Shown here piece after piece: positions 7,306-15,615 of a DNA stretch of 25,056 nucleotides; the first letter of the stretch is position 1, and the number at the start of each line of letters is the position of its first letter. The DNA is from JBASNZ01 sp049657775. Its GTDB lineage: Bacteria; Actinomycetota; Coriobacteriia; Anaerosomatales; Anaerosomataceae. The DNA lies in assembly GCA_049657775.1 (NCBI GenBank), contig JBASNZ010000089.1:1-25056 (forward strand). Direction: 5' to 3'. The notes beneath the pieces were generated by a model. The model made no database searches and was not told where the DNA came from. It was given only the letters and a program-made list of their open reading frames with translations. A program made the position numbers and the translations under genes.

Positions 7306-8622
7306 ATGGAGAAGCAGTACCGTAGCAGCACGGTCACCAGGGGGCTTTCCTTCACATTCACGATTCTCACGTGGGCCACGATCGGTCCCGCAGTAGGAAT
7401 CGGCCTGATCGCCACTGCGATCTTCGCGCTTGAGGTTGTCAAGATCGATCCGACCAAGCTCTTCTGGACGGCTGTTTTCGGCGGCGTCGTCATGCTCCTC
7501 TGCGCCGTTCCGGGGCAAATCCTGTGGAGAAAGGCGTTCAAGACACGGATCCTCGATCCTCTCCGGGAACTCGGCGGCGTCATGATCGAGGCAGGTAACG
7601 GCGATCTCAAGGTTCACGCCGAGAAGATCCACGACGACGAGATCGGCGTTCTCACAGAAGAGTGCAACGCCCTCATCGGGTCGCTCGCCGGTATCGCGGG
7701 TGCCGTACGGCGTTCATCGGAGTCAGTGACCAACGCGGCCACACAGCTTTCTGCCTCCTCCGAGGAGATCAACTCGTCGTCCATGGAGATCTCGTCCTCG
7801 GTCCAGCAGATCGCCCACGGAGCGGAACTGCAGTCCCGAAAGGTCGAAGAGACATCCTCGGCCATGGAGTCGATCACGCACACTGTCGGCGATGTCGCCC
7901 GACGGGCGGAGGAAGCCAGCAAGACGAGCGAGGAAGCCGCCAAGGCTGCCGTTCTCGGCGAAGAGGCGACGGGAGAGGCGATCAACAAGATCGCCGAGGT
8001 CCGGTCCGCCATCGAGACCCTCGCGTCGTCCGTCGAGGTCCTCGGAACGCGTTCCGCCGAGATCGGCAACATCGTCGATGTCATCACGTCCATCGCTGAT
8101 CAGACCAACCTGCTATCTCTCAACGCTGCCATCGAAGCTGCGCGTGCTGGCGAGTCGGGACGCGGATTCTCGGTCGTCGCCGAAGAGGTCCGCAAGCTGG
8201 CCGAAGGCTCGGGCAAGGCCGCCGAGCAGATCGGCGAACTGATCAAGGACGTGCAGACGGAGACCGCCAAGGCACTCAAGTACATGGAGATCGGAACGAC
8301 GGAGGTCATCGTCGGGTCCGAGGTGGTCGGCAGGACCGGCGACGCTCTTCGCCGGATCACCGAGGCCGTCACACGCACCTCCACGCTTGCCGAGGAGATC
8401 GCGTCGGCCATGTCCGGACAGGCGCAGCGCACGGTCGACGTGGACCGTGCCATGCACGACATCGCCGCCGTAGTGGAGGAGAACGCCGCATCCGCAGAGG
8501 AGACGGCCGCCGCCGCCGAGCAGCAAACAGCCTGCATGGAGGAGATATCGTCCTCCGCGCAGGAGCTTGCCGATATGGCACGGCACCTCGAAGAGTCCGT
8601 CCGCATGTTCCAGATCGACTAG
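7306..8622 (+). CDS. Methyl-accepting chemotaxis protein without an ectodomain
   Basis: A 438-residue receptor. Two hydrophobic segments (about residues 14-42 and 53-68) are joined by only about 10 residues (VVKIDPTK), so there is no room for an extracellular ligand domain. A HAMP-like segment follows (about 69-127, with LDPLRELGGVMIEAGNGDLKV and DDEIGVLTEECN). The cytoplasmic signalling coiled coil runs to the end; its hairpin tip is SIADQTNLLSLNAAIEAARA and GRGFSVVAEEVRKLAE (about 262-300). No NWETF-like CheR-binding pentapeptide is seen at the C-terminus (SVRMFQID). Ala/Glu/Ser/Thr-rich helices around 190-240 and 390-425 hold possible methylation sites. The start has a strong GAGGAGGGG site at 7289-7297. 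It probably senses membrane, cytoplasmic or partner-protein signals. Confidence 0.93.
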   Translation: MEKQYRSSTVTRGLSFTFTILTWATIGPAVGIGLIATAIFALEVVKIDPTKLFWTAVFGGVVMLLCAVPGQILWRKAFKTRILDPLRELGGVMIEAGNGDLKVHAEKIHDDEIGVLTEECNALIGSLAGIAGAVRRSSESVTNAATQLSASSEEINSSSMEISSSVQQIAHGAELQSRKVEETSSAMESITHTVGDVARRAEEASKTSEEAAKAAVLGEEATGEAINKIAEVRSAIETLASSVEVLGTRSAEIGNIVDVITSIADQTNLLSLNAAIEAARAGESGRGFSVVAEEVRKLAEGSGKAAEQIGELIKDVQTETAKALKYMEIGTTEVIVGSEVVGRTGDALRRITEAVTRTSTLAEEIASAMSGQAQRTVDVDRAMHDIAAVVEENAASAEETAAAAEQQTACMEEISSSAQELADMARHLEESVRMFQID

Positions 8623-8634
8623 GAAGGACCGGAC

Positions 8635-9126
8635 GTGGAGGACACCGCCACAACCGGCTACAAGCAGTACGTACTCTTCCGTCTGGGAACCGAGGAGTAC
8701 GGGCTTCCGATCGAGCGCGTTCAGAGCATCATCCGCTACGAATCGGCCACGCCCGTGCCGCATGCTCCCGAGATGATCGAAGGCGTCATCAACCTGCGCG
8801 GTCAGGTCATCCCCGTGGTCGACCTTGCTCGTCGACTGCTCGGCCAGGACCTTGAGCATACGTCGCACGCCAGGATCGTTGTCGCCGAGGGTGAGGCCGG
8901 ACTTATCGGTTTGGCCGTTGACTCGGCCAGCGAGGTCGCCACCATCCCACTTGCCGACATACGTCCCGCTCCGGAGGCGACCCTTACCGAGGATACGGTC
9001 GACGCCTTCGAGGGCGTGGCCAATCATGGTGACCGACTCGTGATCCTGCTCGATCCGGAGAAGGCGTTACCGAAGGCGACCTATGCCTTGAGACCCGTCG
9101 AGGAGGAGGTTGAAGTAGATGTCTAA
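8635..9126 (+). CDS. cheW: Chemotaxis coupling protein CheW
   Basis: CheW links receptors to the CheA kinase. The 163-residue protein starts at GTG 12 bases after the receptor stop. It has the CheW-domain pattern: YVLFRLGTEEYGLPIERVQSI, VPHAPEMIEGVINLRGQVIPVVDLARRL (seen as EMIEGVINLRGQVIPVVDL), IGLAVDSASEV, and DRLVILLDPEKAL. A slightly extended acidic tail (PVEEEVEVDV) follows the domain. Its end overlaps the cheY start by 8 bases. Single-domain CheW, no fusion to a receiver (so not CheV). The immediate partners are the MCP upstream and cheA downstream. Confidence 0.95.
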   Translation: MEDTATTGYKQYVLFRLGTEEYGLPIERVQSIIRYESATPVPHAPEMIEGVINLRGQVIPVVDLARRLLGQDLEHTSHARIVVAEGEAGLIGLAVDSASEVATIPLADIRPAPEATLTEDTVDAFEGVANHGDRLVILLDPEKALPKATYALRPVEEEVEVDV

Positions 9127-9493
9127 GACCATCCTCGTCGTCGATGACGCGGCTTTCATGAGGATGATGATCCGGGACATCCTGTCCAAAGAGGGTTACG
9201 TCATTCATGAGGCCGTGAACGGGCGCGATGCCGTGGAGAAGTACAGCGAGATCCGCCCCGATCTTGTGACCCTGGACATCACGATGCCCGAGATGGGCGG
9301 GCTGGATGCCCTGAAGGAGATCAGGGGCCGCGATGCCGCCGCGCGGGTACTTATGGTCAGCGCGATGGGTCAGCAGAAGATGATCGTCGAAGCGCTCGAG
9401 TCCGGTGCAATGGACTTCCTGGTCAAACCATTCCAGCCGACGAAGGTGCTGGAGACCGTAAAGAAGTGCCTGCAGTCGGCGCCGCGCTGCTGA
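9119..9493 (+). CDS. cheY: Chemotaxis response regulator CheY
   Basis: A 124-residue single receiver domain. The phosphoacceptor is Asp53 (VTLDITMPEMGG), with the acidic pair Asp9-Asp10, Ser81 as the switch Ser/Thr (MVSAMGQ) and Lys103 in VKPFQP. The MPEMGGLDAL and SAMGQQKMI stretches are those of CheY proteins in Gram-positive and Thermotoga-type systems, where phospho-CheY acts on the motor or another output. It overlaps cheW by 8 bases and lies 7 bases before cheB. No DNA-binding domain is fused. The output target is not visible; no flagellar switch gene is in the window, and a pilT gene lies further downstream. Confidence 0.94.
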   Translation: MSKTILVVDDAAFMRMMIRDILSKEGYVIHEAVNGRDAVEKYSEIRPDLVTLDITMPEMGGLDALKEIRGRDAAARVLMVSAMGQQKMIVEALESGAMDFLVKPFQPTKVLETVKKCLQSAPRC

Positions 9494-9500
9494 GGCGGTC

Positions 9501-10577
9501 ATGCCCTCCACGATCAAGGTACTCATCGTCGATGACTCGGCGCTGATCCGCCAGATGCTCACGCGAGCGTTGAGTCTTGACCCTCGCGTGGAGATCGTCG
9601 GAACGGCGAAGACTGGCGTCGAGGCCATTCAGAGGGCCATCGAGACGCAGCCCGATGTGATCACACTCGACATCGAGATGCCGGAACTCACCGGCATAGA
9701 GGCGTTGCCGCATCTGCTCAAGGTCACGCCCGCCCGGGTCGTGATGCTCAGCAGCGTGGACGACCCCGACACCACGTACCAGGCACTCTCCCTCGGGGCT
9801 GTCGACTTCATCGCCAAACCCAAGGACGGCTTCGCGACCTCGCTATCCGAACTCTCAGAGCTGTTGCTCAAGAAGATCAAGACAGCGAGCCGCGCGAACC
9901 CTAGCAGGCGGGCAGTCGTGGCCGAGGATCAGCTCCTCCTGCACGCCGAACTCTCGAGGTATTCCGATCTCGCTTCTCAGGTTTCTGACGTGTCCGCGCG
10001 TCCACGGCGCGCGGTCGCATTCGCCGCCTCCACAGGTGGACCTCCGGCGCTGGAGGCCGTGTTCTCGGGCCTCACGGCGGCGCTTCCCACGACCTACCTT
10101 ATCGTGCAGCACCTTCCCGCTGGATTCACCGCCTCGCTGGCGCGCAGGCTCTGCAAGGTCACCGACATCCGTGTCGTCGAGGGGGCACAAGGTATGCCCC
10201 TGGAGACGGGGACGGCCTACATCGCGCCGCACGGAACACACATGACAGTGGAGGGCGAGACGGTCACCCGCATCAACCTCGAGCAGGGTCCGAGTATCCA
10301 CGGTGTCCGGCCGGCGGCGGACCCGCTCCTCAAGAGCGTCGCCCGGCATTTCGGCGACCGGGCAGTCGGAGTGGTGCTCACGGGGATGGGCTCCGACGGA
10401 GCGCTCGGCATGAAGCTCATACAGGAGCATGGCGGAGCGACCATCGCCCAGGACGAGTCCACCAGCGTGGTCTGGGGGATGCCCCGGGCCGCGGCCAAGA
10501 TAGGGGCCGCCGATCACGTGGTCCCACTCTCTAAGATCGCGGCCGAGGTCCGACGTTCTCTGCGTGAGGAGGTGTGA
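9501..10577 (+). CDS. cheB: Chemotaxis protein-glutamate methylesterase CheB
   Basis: CheB removes methyl groups from (and deamidates) chemoreceptors when phosphorylated by CheA. The 358-residue product has an N-terminal receiver domain with Asp11-Asp12, phosphoacceptor Asp57 (ITLDIEMPELTG) and Lys106, a linker at about 125-170, and the esterase domain with the catalytic triad Ser177 (FAASTGGPPAL), His204 (IVQHLPAGFT) and Asp299 (LTGMGSDGALG). All three catalytic residues and the phosphoacceptor are intact. Length is normal. The stop overlaps the cheA ribosome-binding region. With cheR it completes an adaptation system, alongside cheC and cheD. Confidence 0.96.
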   Translation: MPSTIKVLIVDDSALIRQMLTRALSLDPRVEIVGTAKTGVEAIQRAIETQPDVITLDIEMPELTGIEALPHLLKVTPARVVMLSSVDDPDTTYQALSLGAVDFIAKPKDGFATSLSELSELLLKKIKTASRANPSRRAVVAEDQLLLHAELSRYSDLASQVSDVSARPRRAVAFAASTGGPPALEAVFSGLTAALPTTYLIVQHLPAGFTASLARRLCKVTDIRVVEGAQGMPLETGTAYIAPHGTHMTVEGETVTRINLEQGPSIHGVRPAADPLLKSVARHFGDRAVGVVLTGMGSDGALGMKLIQEHGGATIAQDESTSVVWGMPRAAAKIGAADHVVPLSKIAAEVRRSLREEV

Positions 10578-10579
10578 GC

Positions 10580-12532
10580 ATGAGCGATGACATGTCCGCC
10601 TACAAAGATGTGTTCCTCTCGGAAAGTGCTGAGTATATCCAGCTGATCACAGACGGGCTGCTCGCCCTAGAAGACGACCCGAACGACCTTGAACCGGTCG
10701 AATCGGTATTCAGGGGCGCTCACAGCCTGAAGGGCATGGCCGCGGCAATGGGTTACGAGCGGACCGCGGAGATCACCCACAAGATGGAAGGGCTCATGGA
10801 CACCGTTCGCAAGCGCGAACAGCAGGTGGACCCCGATCTGGTGGACCTCATGCTTCGCGCCGTCGATACAGCCAGGGACCTCATCGCCGACGAATCGACC
10901 GGCGGGACATCGGTCGAGACCGACACGATCGTGCAGGCGTTGCTGGCGCGCACGTCCGGACATCCGGCGTCTGTAGCGCCCGCAGTCGTGGAGGTAGCGG
11001 CTGCGACCGATGTCGCCACAGACGCATCAGACGACGGCAGTACGCTCAGGGTGACGATCACATTGGCGGAGAGCTGCGTCCTCAAAGCTGTCCGCGCGTA
11101 CATGGCGATCAAGCGCCTCGGTCACATGGGTACGGTCGTCGAGACCGAGCCCGATGCGCGCAAGATCGAGGACGAGCACTTCGATCGCTCCTTCGCTGTG
11201 ATCATTCGCACCCGGGAATCCGCGGACGCCGTCATCAAGGCGGTATCGGCCATCAGCGAGGTCGAGCGTGTAGAGGTGGCATCCGAGTCGCGAGCCTCCG
11301 TTCAGCCGGAGGCGCGTTCCAATGCGACGCGAGCGCGGAAGTCGGTGCCTAAACTGGCCGAGACCCAGACCGTGCGTGTATCGATCGGACACCTCGACAG
11401 CATGGTCAACCTGGTCGGAGAGCTCGTGATCATCCGTGCGCGGCTCGAGCGGATCGCGCACGACATGGGACACGCCGAGCTAGCCGAGACACTCGGTGTG
11501 TTGCAGCAGGTCAGCGGTGACCTGCAGCACGAGGTGATGCAGACCCGCATGGTTCCGGTGGGCAACATCTTCAACCGCTTCCCACGAATGGTTCGCGACC
11601 TGGCCCGCGACCTGGACAAACAGGTCACGTTCGAGATGTCAGGCCTGGACATCGAGCTGGACAGAACGGTCCTGGACGAGATCGGTGATCCGATCGTGCA
11701 CCTGCTCAGGAACTCCATGGATCATGGCATCGAGTCGTATGAGACCCGGGAGCAGGCGGGCAAGCCGCGCAAGGGTACGGTTACTCTGTCCGCCGATCGT
11801 GATCGCGATCAGGTGCGCATCGTCGTCTCGGACGATGGCCGCGGAATGGATCCGGATCGAATCTGGGCAAAGGCGCTCGAGCGCGGTCTGGTGACAGCCG
11901 CCGAGCGCGACACATACAGCACGAGCGACATACTCATGCTCACGTTCGAGCCCGGCTTCTCGACAGCCGAGGTGGCGACCGCGGTCTCGGGGCGCGGCGT
12001 AGGTATGGACGTCGTGAAAGGCAAGATCGAGTACCTGGGCGGAACCGTAACGATCCACTCGGAACCCGGACGGGGCTCGTCGGTGGTGCTCACGCTCCCG
12101 CTGACGCTGGCGATCATCCAGGCGTTGCTGTTCGCGACGTCCGGTCAGGTGTACGCTGTGCCGCTCTCGGCGGTCTCAGAGGTTCTCTCGCGCGATGAGG
12201 TCAGACTCAAAACGGTGGACGGCAAACCGGTGGTCGTGTTGCGAGACGGCTTCGTGGCACCGTTGTTCAGGCTCGACGAAGTGGTCGGGGGCGCGGAGCG
12301 TCGCCGCCGGATGCCCGAGGCGCACGACCACATCGTGCTCATGGAAACGACCGACACGATTCGCGCGCTTGCGGTGGAGGAACTTGTCGGACGCCAGGAG
12401 ATCGTCATCAAGCCGCTGTCTCCGCTCTTCAAGGATCTTCGCGGACTTGGCGGCGCCACGGTTCTGGGCGACGGTCGGGTTGCGCTCATTCTCGACCCGC
12501 GCACGCTGTTCGAGATGGGGGTCAAGGCATGA
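10580..12532 (+). CDS. cheA: Chemotaxis histidine kinase CheA
   Basis: CheA autophosphorylates and passes phosphate to CheY and CheB. The ATG at 10580 is preferred because AGGAGG (10567-10572) lies 7 bases upstream; a GTG at 10574 would be too close. The 650-residue product has P1 (HPt) with His48 in FRGAHSLKGMAA, a P2 CheY-binding domain (about 155-240, LRVTITLAESCVLKAVRAYM), P3 dimerisation (about 262-330, VGELVIIRARLERI and MQTRMVPVG), P4 ATPase with N-box IVHLLRNSMDHGIE, G1 VSDDGRGMD, FEPGFST and the G2 loop SGRGVGMDVV, and a C-terminal P5 CheW-like domain (about 510-650). All kinase motifs are intact. It overlaps cheC by 4 bases. Confidence 0.97.
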   Translation: MSDDMSAYKDVFLSESAEYIQLITDGLLALEDDPNDLEPVESVFRGAHSLKGMAAAMGYERTAEITHKMEGLMDTVRKREQQVDPDLVDLMLRAVDTARDLIADESTGGTSVETDTIVQALLARTSGHPASVAPAVVEVAAATDVATDASDDGSTLRVTITLAESCVLKAVRAYMAIKRLGHMGTVVETEPDARKIEDEHFDRSFAVIIRTRESADAVIKAVSAISEVERVEVASESRASVQPEARSNATRARKSVPKLAETQTVRVSIGHLDSMVNLVGELVIIRARLERIAHDMGHAELAETLGVLQQVSGDLQHEVMQTRMVPVGNIFNRFPRMVRDLARDLDKQVTFEMSGLDIELDRTVLDEIGDPIVHLLRNSMDHGIESYETREQAGKPRKGTVTLSADRDRDQVRIVVSDDGRGMDPDRIWAKALERGLVTAAERDTYSTSDILMLTFEPGFSTAEVATAVSGRGVGMDVVKGKIEYLGGTVTIHSEPGRGSSVVLTLPLTLAIIQALLFATSGQVYAVPLSAVSEVLSRDEVRLKTVDGKPVVVLRDGFVAPLFRLDEVVGGAERRRRMPEAHDHIVLMETTDTIRALAVEELVGRQEIVIKPLSPLFKDLRGLGGATVLGDGRVALILDPRTLFEMGVKA

Positions 12533-13140
12533 AGCCGGAGTCGCTCACAGAGATGCAACTCGACGCGATACGTGAACTCGGGAGTGTTGGCGCCGGGCAT
12601 GCAGCGACCGCACTTTCGCAGATCCTTGGACACTCGGTGAACATCTCGGTGCCCGAGGTGCGGCTCGTCCCGGTCAGCGAGGTGCCGATGGTTTTCGGCG
12701 GCCCCGAGAAGCTCGTCGGCGCGGTGTTCTGCCGCTTGCTCGGCGACATCGAGGGCGGCATGCTCTTCATCGCTCCGCGAGAGGCGCTGCTGGCACTTGT
12801 CGACATGCTGCGCAGCCGACCCCTGGGAAGCACCAAGACGCTGGGCTCGGAGGAGGAAGGCCTCGCGACGCACGCGGCATCCCTTCTCATCTCGGCCTAC
12901 CTCGCCGCGATCGGCCGTATGGCGGACCTGAACACGCTTCCATCGGCGCCCGCATTCGCCTACGACATGATGGGAGCCGTACTTGAGGTTGTGACGTCGG
13001 AGATCGGCATGAAGGTCGACACGGTGATCCTGGTCCTGGCACGGTTCATCGACGAGAACGCACAGGTGGACGCAGCCTTGTTCTACATGCCCGACCCCGA
13101 CAGTCTCGATATCGTGCTGGGCAAGATGGGCCTCGCGTGA
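12529..13140 (+). CDS. cheC: CheC-family chemotaxis protein with altered phosphatase sites
   Basis: CheC is a CheY-P phosphatase and a partner of CheD. The 203-residue product shows the repeated CheC fold: IRELGSVGAGHAATALSQIL (residues 14-33), ISVPEVRLVPVSEVP, GDIEGGMLFI (72-81), the second half HAASLLISAYLAAIGRM (115-131), and a final FYMPDPDSL. In characterised CheC proteins each site has a Glu-x-x-Asn motif. Here the first site keeps Glu16 but has Ser19 in place of Asn, and the second has His115 and Ser118 where Glu and Asn are expected. Assignment as CheC rather than CheX rests on length, two halves and the GAGHAATALS stretch, plus the cheD neighbour. Phosphatase activity is uncertain; CheD binding may be the main role. 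Confidence 0.9.
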   Translation: MKPESLTEMQLDAIRELGSVGAGHAATALSQILGHSVNISVPEVRLVPVSEVPMVFGGPEKLVGAVFCRLLGDIEGGMLFIAPREALLALVDMLRSRPLGSTKTLGSEEEGLATHAASLLISAYLAAIGRMADLNTLPSAPAFAYDMMGAVLEVVTSEIGMKVDTVILVLARFIDENAQVDAALFYMPDPDSLDIVLGKMGLA

Positions 13141-13150
13141 GAGCTGACCG

Positions 13151-13666
13151 ATGAACAACGGGATCTTCAGTGACGGACCGTTCGGCGGAGACGCCCAGGT
13201 CATCTATGTAGCGACGGGCGGGTTCGCGCTTGCGGAGCATCCGCAGGTGCTCATGACGCCTGCGCTCGGGTCCTGTGTGGGTGTTGCCATGTGGGACCCC
13301 TATCACAGGCGGGGCGGCCTTGCTCACGTGATGCTGCCGAGTCCCGGCGACACGGTACGCGCTGGCAATCTCGACAGGTTCGCCTCCGAGGCGATCCCCA
13401 AGATGGCTGCCGGGCTTGGTGACGGCAGCGCGGTGCGCCGTCTGGTGGCCAAGATCGTGGGTGGGGCTGCCATGTTCCGGGGGGACAGTCGTTTGGCCGG
13501 TGTGGGCGATAGGAACGTGGATGAGGTTCGCACGCAGCTACGGCTTCTGAAGATACCGATCCTTGCCGAAGATACCGGTGGCAGTCATGCACGAACCGTC
13601 GAACTGCACCTGGACACAGGACTTGTTGTTGTGCGTAGCTACATGTATGGGATAAAGGAGCTTTAG
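13151..13666 (+). CDS. cheD: Chemoreceptor glutamine deamidase CheD
   Basis: CheD deamidates receptor glutamines and binds CheC. The 171-residue product carries the Cys-His pair Cys42 (ALGSCVGVAM) and His59 (GGLAHVMLP), then KIVGGAAMF, GDRNVDEV, IPILAEDTGGSHARTV, and a final LVVRSYMY, all in the order seen in CheD. The N-terminus has about 15 more residues than the Thermotoga protein. The start lies 10 bases after the cheC stop. Presence of cheC and cheD together with cheR and cheB fits the Gram-positive/Thermotoga style of adaptation. Confidence 0.95.
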   Translation: MNNGIFSDGPFGGDAQVIYVATGGFALAEHPQVLMTPALGSCVGVAMWDPYHRRGGLAHVMLPSPGDTVRAGNLDRFASEAIPKMAAGLGDGSAVRRLVAKIVGGAAMFRGDSRLAGVGDRNVDEVRTQLRLLKIPILAEDTGGSHARTVELHLDTGLVVVRSYMYGIKEL

Positions 13667-13703
13667 CGAGTCTTATCGACAGGATCGACCGCCGACAGGA
13701 CGG

Positions 13704-15200
13704 ATGGCCATGGAGTACCCGGCGACCTCGGCCGCAGGGGCGGGAGCCCGCACAGGACAGGTGAATATCGCGATCGCCGGCGGCGGCCTTCGGGCGACCT
13801 CGGTGCTTCGCCTGCTGTCCGACGTGGAGAATCTCGCCGTCGTTGCTGTCTACGACTCCAACCGCGCCGCGCCGGCCGTACGCCTTGCCGAGGATCTGGG
13901 CATCTTCTCAACGACCGAGATCTCGGAGCTTGCGCAGATCTCGGGGCTCGACCTGGTGCTGGACATGTCCGAGGAGCCATCGGTCCAACGTGCGCTTGAA
14001 AGCCAGCGTCCGTCGGGTGTGGAGATCATCGCGGGGTGCGGCGCCGAGCTCGTGTGGGACCTGCTCATTGCCAAGAAGCGCTCCGAGGAGCAGGAGAAGA
14101 TCTTCGTCGAACTCCAGGTGGCGTACGACAAGATCAGAAGCCATGAGCGCAGGCTCCAGGCAAGCAAGGAGGCTCTCGAGAAGGCGAACGAGGAACTCGA
14201 GAGCCGATTGGCCGAGATCTTCTTCACCCACGAGTTCTTCAAGGCGCTCACCAGCTACTCATCTGTGGACGACGTCGCTTCCCTCATCGTCGACGGCGCC
14301 AACGGCATCCTCGGCGCGGAGATATCGTGCGTCTACCTGTTCGAGCAGCAGACATGGACGCTTCGACTTCGCGCCAGCCAGGGCCGTCCCGAGGACGCGT
14401 TCCGGTCGGTCGTGGCCGTTTCGGAGACGATCGTCGGCGCGGGCTTCCGCGACGGGTTCACGCAGCAGTCGGACGTGCCGCAAGGCTCGGAGCTTGCCGG
14501 CTGGGTGATCAACCCGGAGGACGTGCGCTCACAGGTGGCGCTTCCATTGCGGTCGGGCGAGAGCATCATCGGCGTTCTCGTGGTCGCCTCGGCCACCTTC
14601 CGCGAGTTCACATCCGTCGAGCGGGACAGGCTGCAGGTCATCGGCAATCAGTCGTCCCTGGCACTTCAAAACGCCCTGCTCCACGAGGAGCTCGAACGAC
14701 TCTCGGTGACCGACCGTCTGACGGACCTGTACAACCACGGCTACTTCCAGCAGCGTCTGGAGGAGGAGCTCGGCCGGGCCGCGCGATTCGGACACCAGGT
14801 CTCGGTCATCATGCTCGACATCGATGACTTCAAGCAGTTCAACGACCGATACGGTCACCCCAAAGGCGACCGGGTGCTTCAGGCGATCAGCGGGATCATC
14901 CACCAGAACCTTCGCGAGATCGACGTGGCGGCCCGTTACGGTGGCGAGGAGTTCATCATCGCGCTGCCCGAGACGGACGTTGCCGGTGCTGCTGCGGTTG
15001 CCGAGCGTATCCGCACGAGCATGGCCGCCCACCAGTTCAGAGTGGGCGAGAAGCTTGCGCCCGTCACCCAGACGGTCTCTTTGGGCGTGGCGACCTACCC
15101 GATGCATGCGGCCACCCCTGCCCGACTCGTGGAAACCGCCGACAAAGCCATGTACGAAGCCAAGCGTTGCGGTAAGAATCAGGTAGCGGTCGCAAACTGA
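13704..15200 (+). CDS. Rossmann-like / GAF / GGDEF diguanylate cyclase
   Basis: A 498-residue cytoplasmic protein that should make cyclic di-GMP. Domains: residues 19-122 look like a Rossmann nucleotide-binding fold (VNIAIAGGGLRATSVL with a glycine turn, then VVAVYDSN with an acidic residue at the end of beta-2, then LDLVLDMS); residues about 124-172 form a coiled coil; about 183-327 a GAF domain (VASLIVDGANGILGAEISCV, LPLRSGESIIGVLVVAS); about 332-498 the GGDEF domain (TDLYNHGYFQQRL, MLDIDDFKQFND, RYGGEEF at 411-417). The GGEEF site is intact and the RxxD inhibitory site (Arg404-Asp407) lies 5 residues upstream, so product feedback is likely. ATG 13704 or 13710 may be the start. It closes the chemotaxis operon, 37 bases after cheD. 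The Rossmann part is a motif-level inference. Confidence 0.88.
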   Translation: MAMEYPATSAAGAGARTGQVNIAIAGGGLRATSVLRLLSDVENLAVVAVYDSNRAAPAVRLAEDLGIFSTTEISELAQISGLDLVLDMSEEPSVQRALESQRPSGVEIIAGCGAELVWDLLIAKKRSEEQEKIFVELQVAYDKIRSHERRLQASKEALEKANEELESRLAEIFFTHEFFKALTSYSSVDDVASLIVDGANGILGAEISCVYLFEQQTWTLRLRASQGRPEDAFRSVVAVSETIVGAGFRDGFTQQSDVPQGSELAGWVINPEDVRSQVALPLRSGESIIGVLVVASATFREFTSVERDRLQVIGNQSSLALQNALLHEELERLSVTDRLTDLYNHGYFQQRLEEELGRAARFGHQVSVIMLDIDDFKQFNDRYGHPKGDRVLQAISGIIHQNLREIDVAARYGGEEFIIALPETDVAGAAAVAERIRTSMAAHQFRVGEKLAPVTQTVSLGVATYPMHAATPARLVETADKAMYEAKRCGKNQVAVAN

Positions 15201-15239
15201 CAGTGCGGGCTTGGCCCCCGCGCGAGAACGGAGGGTGTT

Positions 15240-15581
15240 ATGAGTCTGGCGCGCGCGCTGGCCGCATTGCCCGCCGACGAGGATATCGTGGACGCCGTTC
15301 AGGACATCATCGTGCTGTTCTCGCACCACGCGGGCGACTGGATCACGGTCGAGGATGCCGCAAAACGCGTGGCTCGTGTGGTGCCAGAGGTACGGCGAGT
15401 GCTCGAGGCCCTGCGAGCGGCCTTCGTGCTAGACTTCGACGGTGCCGACAGCTACCGGTACAAGTACGACGTGGGTGTGAGCATCGAGATAGACCGATTC
15501 CTCCATCGCACCCGCGTCCAGAAGAATCATGTGCAAACCAATGTCGCCCGCTTCAGGGAGCGCTACGGCTCGTTCAGCTAG
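15240..15581 (+). CDS. Small winged-helix-like protein, function unknown
   Basis: A 113-residue soluble protein with a good GGAGGG site (15230-15235) before its ATG. I do not recognise a named family. Residues 14-70 look like a winged-helix arrangement: helix DIVDAVQDIIVLFSHHAG, then WITVEDAAKRVARVVPEVRRV (split: WITVEDAAKRVA, VPEVRRVLEALR) as a helix-turn-helix-like pair, then strand AAFVLDFDG. A basic C-terminal helix follows (IDRFLHRTRVQKNH). No metal, sensor or enzymatic motif is visible. It sits between the diguanylate cyclase and cell-wall genes and could be a DNA-binding regulator, but that is weak inference. Confidence 0.7.
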   Translation: MSLARALAALPADEDIVDAVQDIIVLFSHHAGDWITVEDAAKRVARVVPEVRRVLEALRAAFVLDFDGADSYRYKYDVGVSIEIDRFLHRTRVQKNHVQTNVARFRERYGSFS

Positions 15582-15615
15582 CCTTCTTGAGGGCAGATGA
15601 TCCGGAGTGGATGCA

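Noticed and set aside
8113..9027. 304-codon open frame on the - strand opposite mcp and cheW
   Set aside because: It spans two well-supported genes on the other strand and shows only low-complexity Gly/Leu/His/Asp-rich translation.
13720..14070. N-terminus of the diguanylate cyclase as a receiver domain
   Set aside because: It lacks the receiver acidic pair, the conserved Asp with following MP and the KP lysine; the glycine turn after beta-1 fits a Rossmann-type fold better.
15205..15221. GCGGG...CCCGC inverted repeat after the diguanylate cyclase gene
   Set aside because: Only a 5-bp stem with no T-tract, common by chance at this GC content; not called a terminator.
14529..15329. 266-codon open frame on the - strand opposite the GGDEF domain
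   Set aside because: Shadow of the diguanylate cyclase frame; no ribosome site or recognisable motif.
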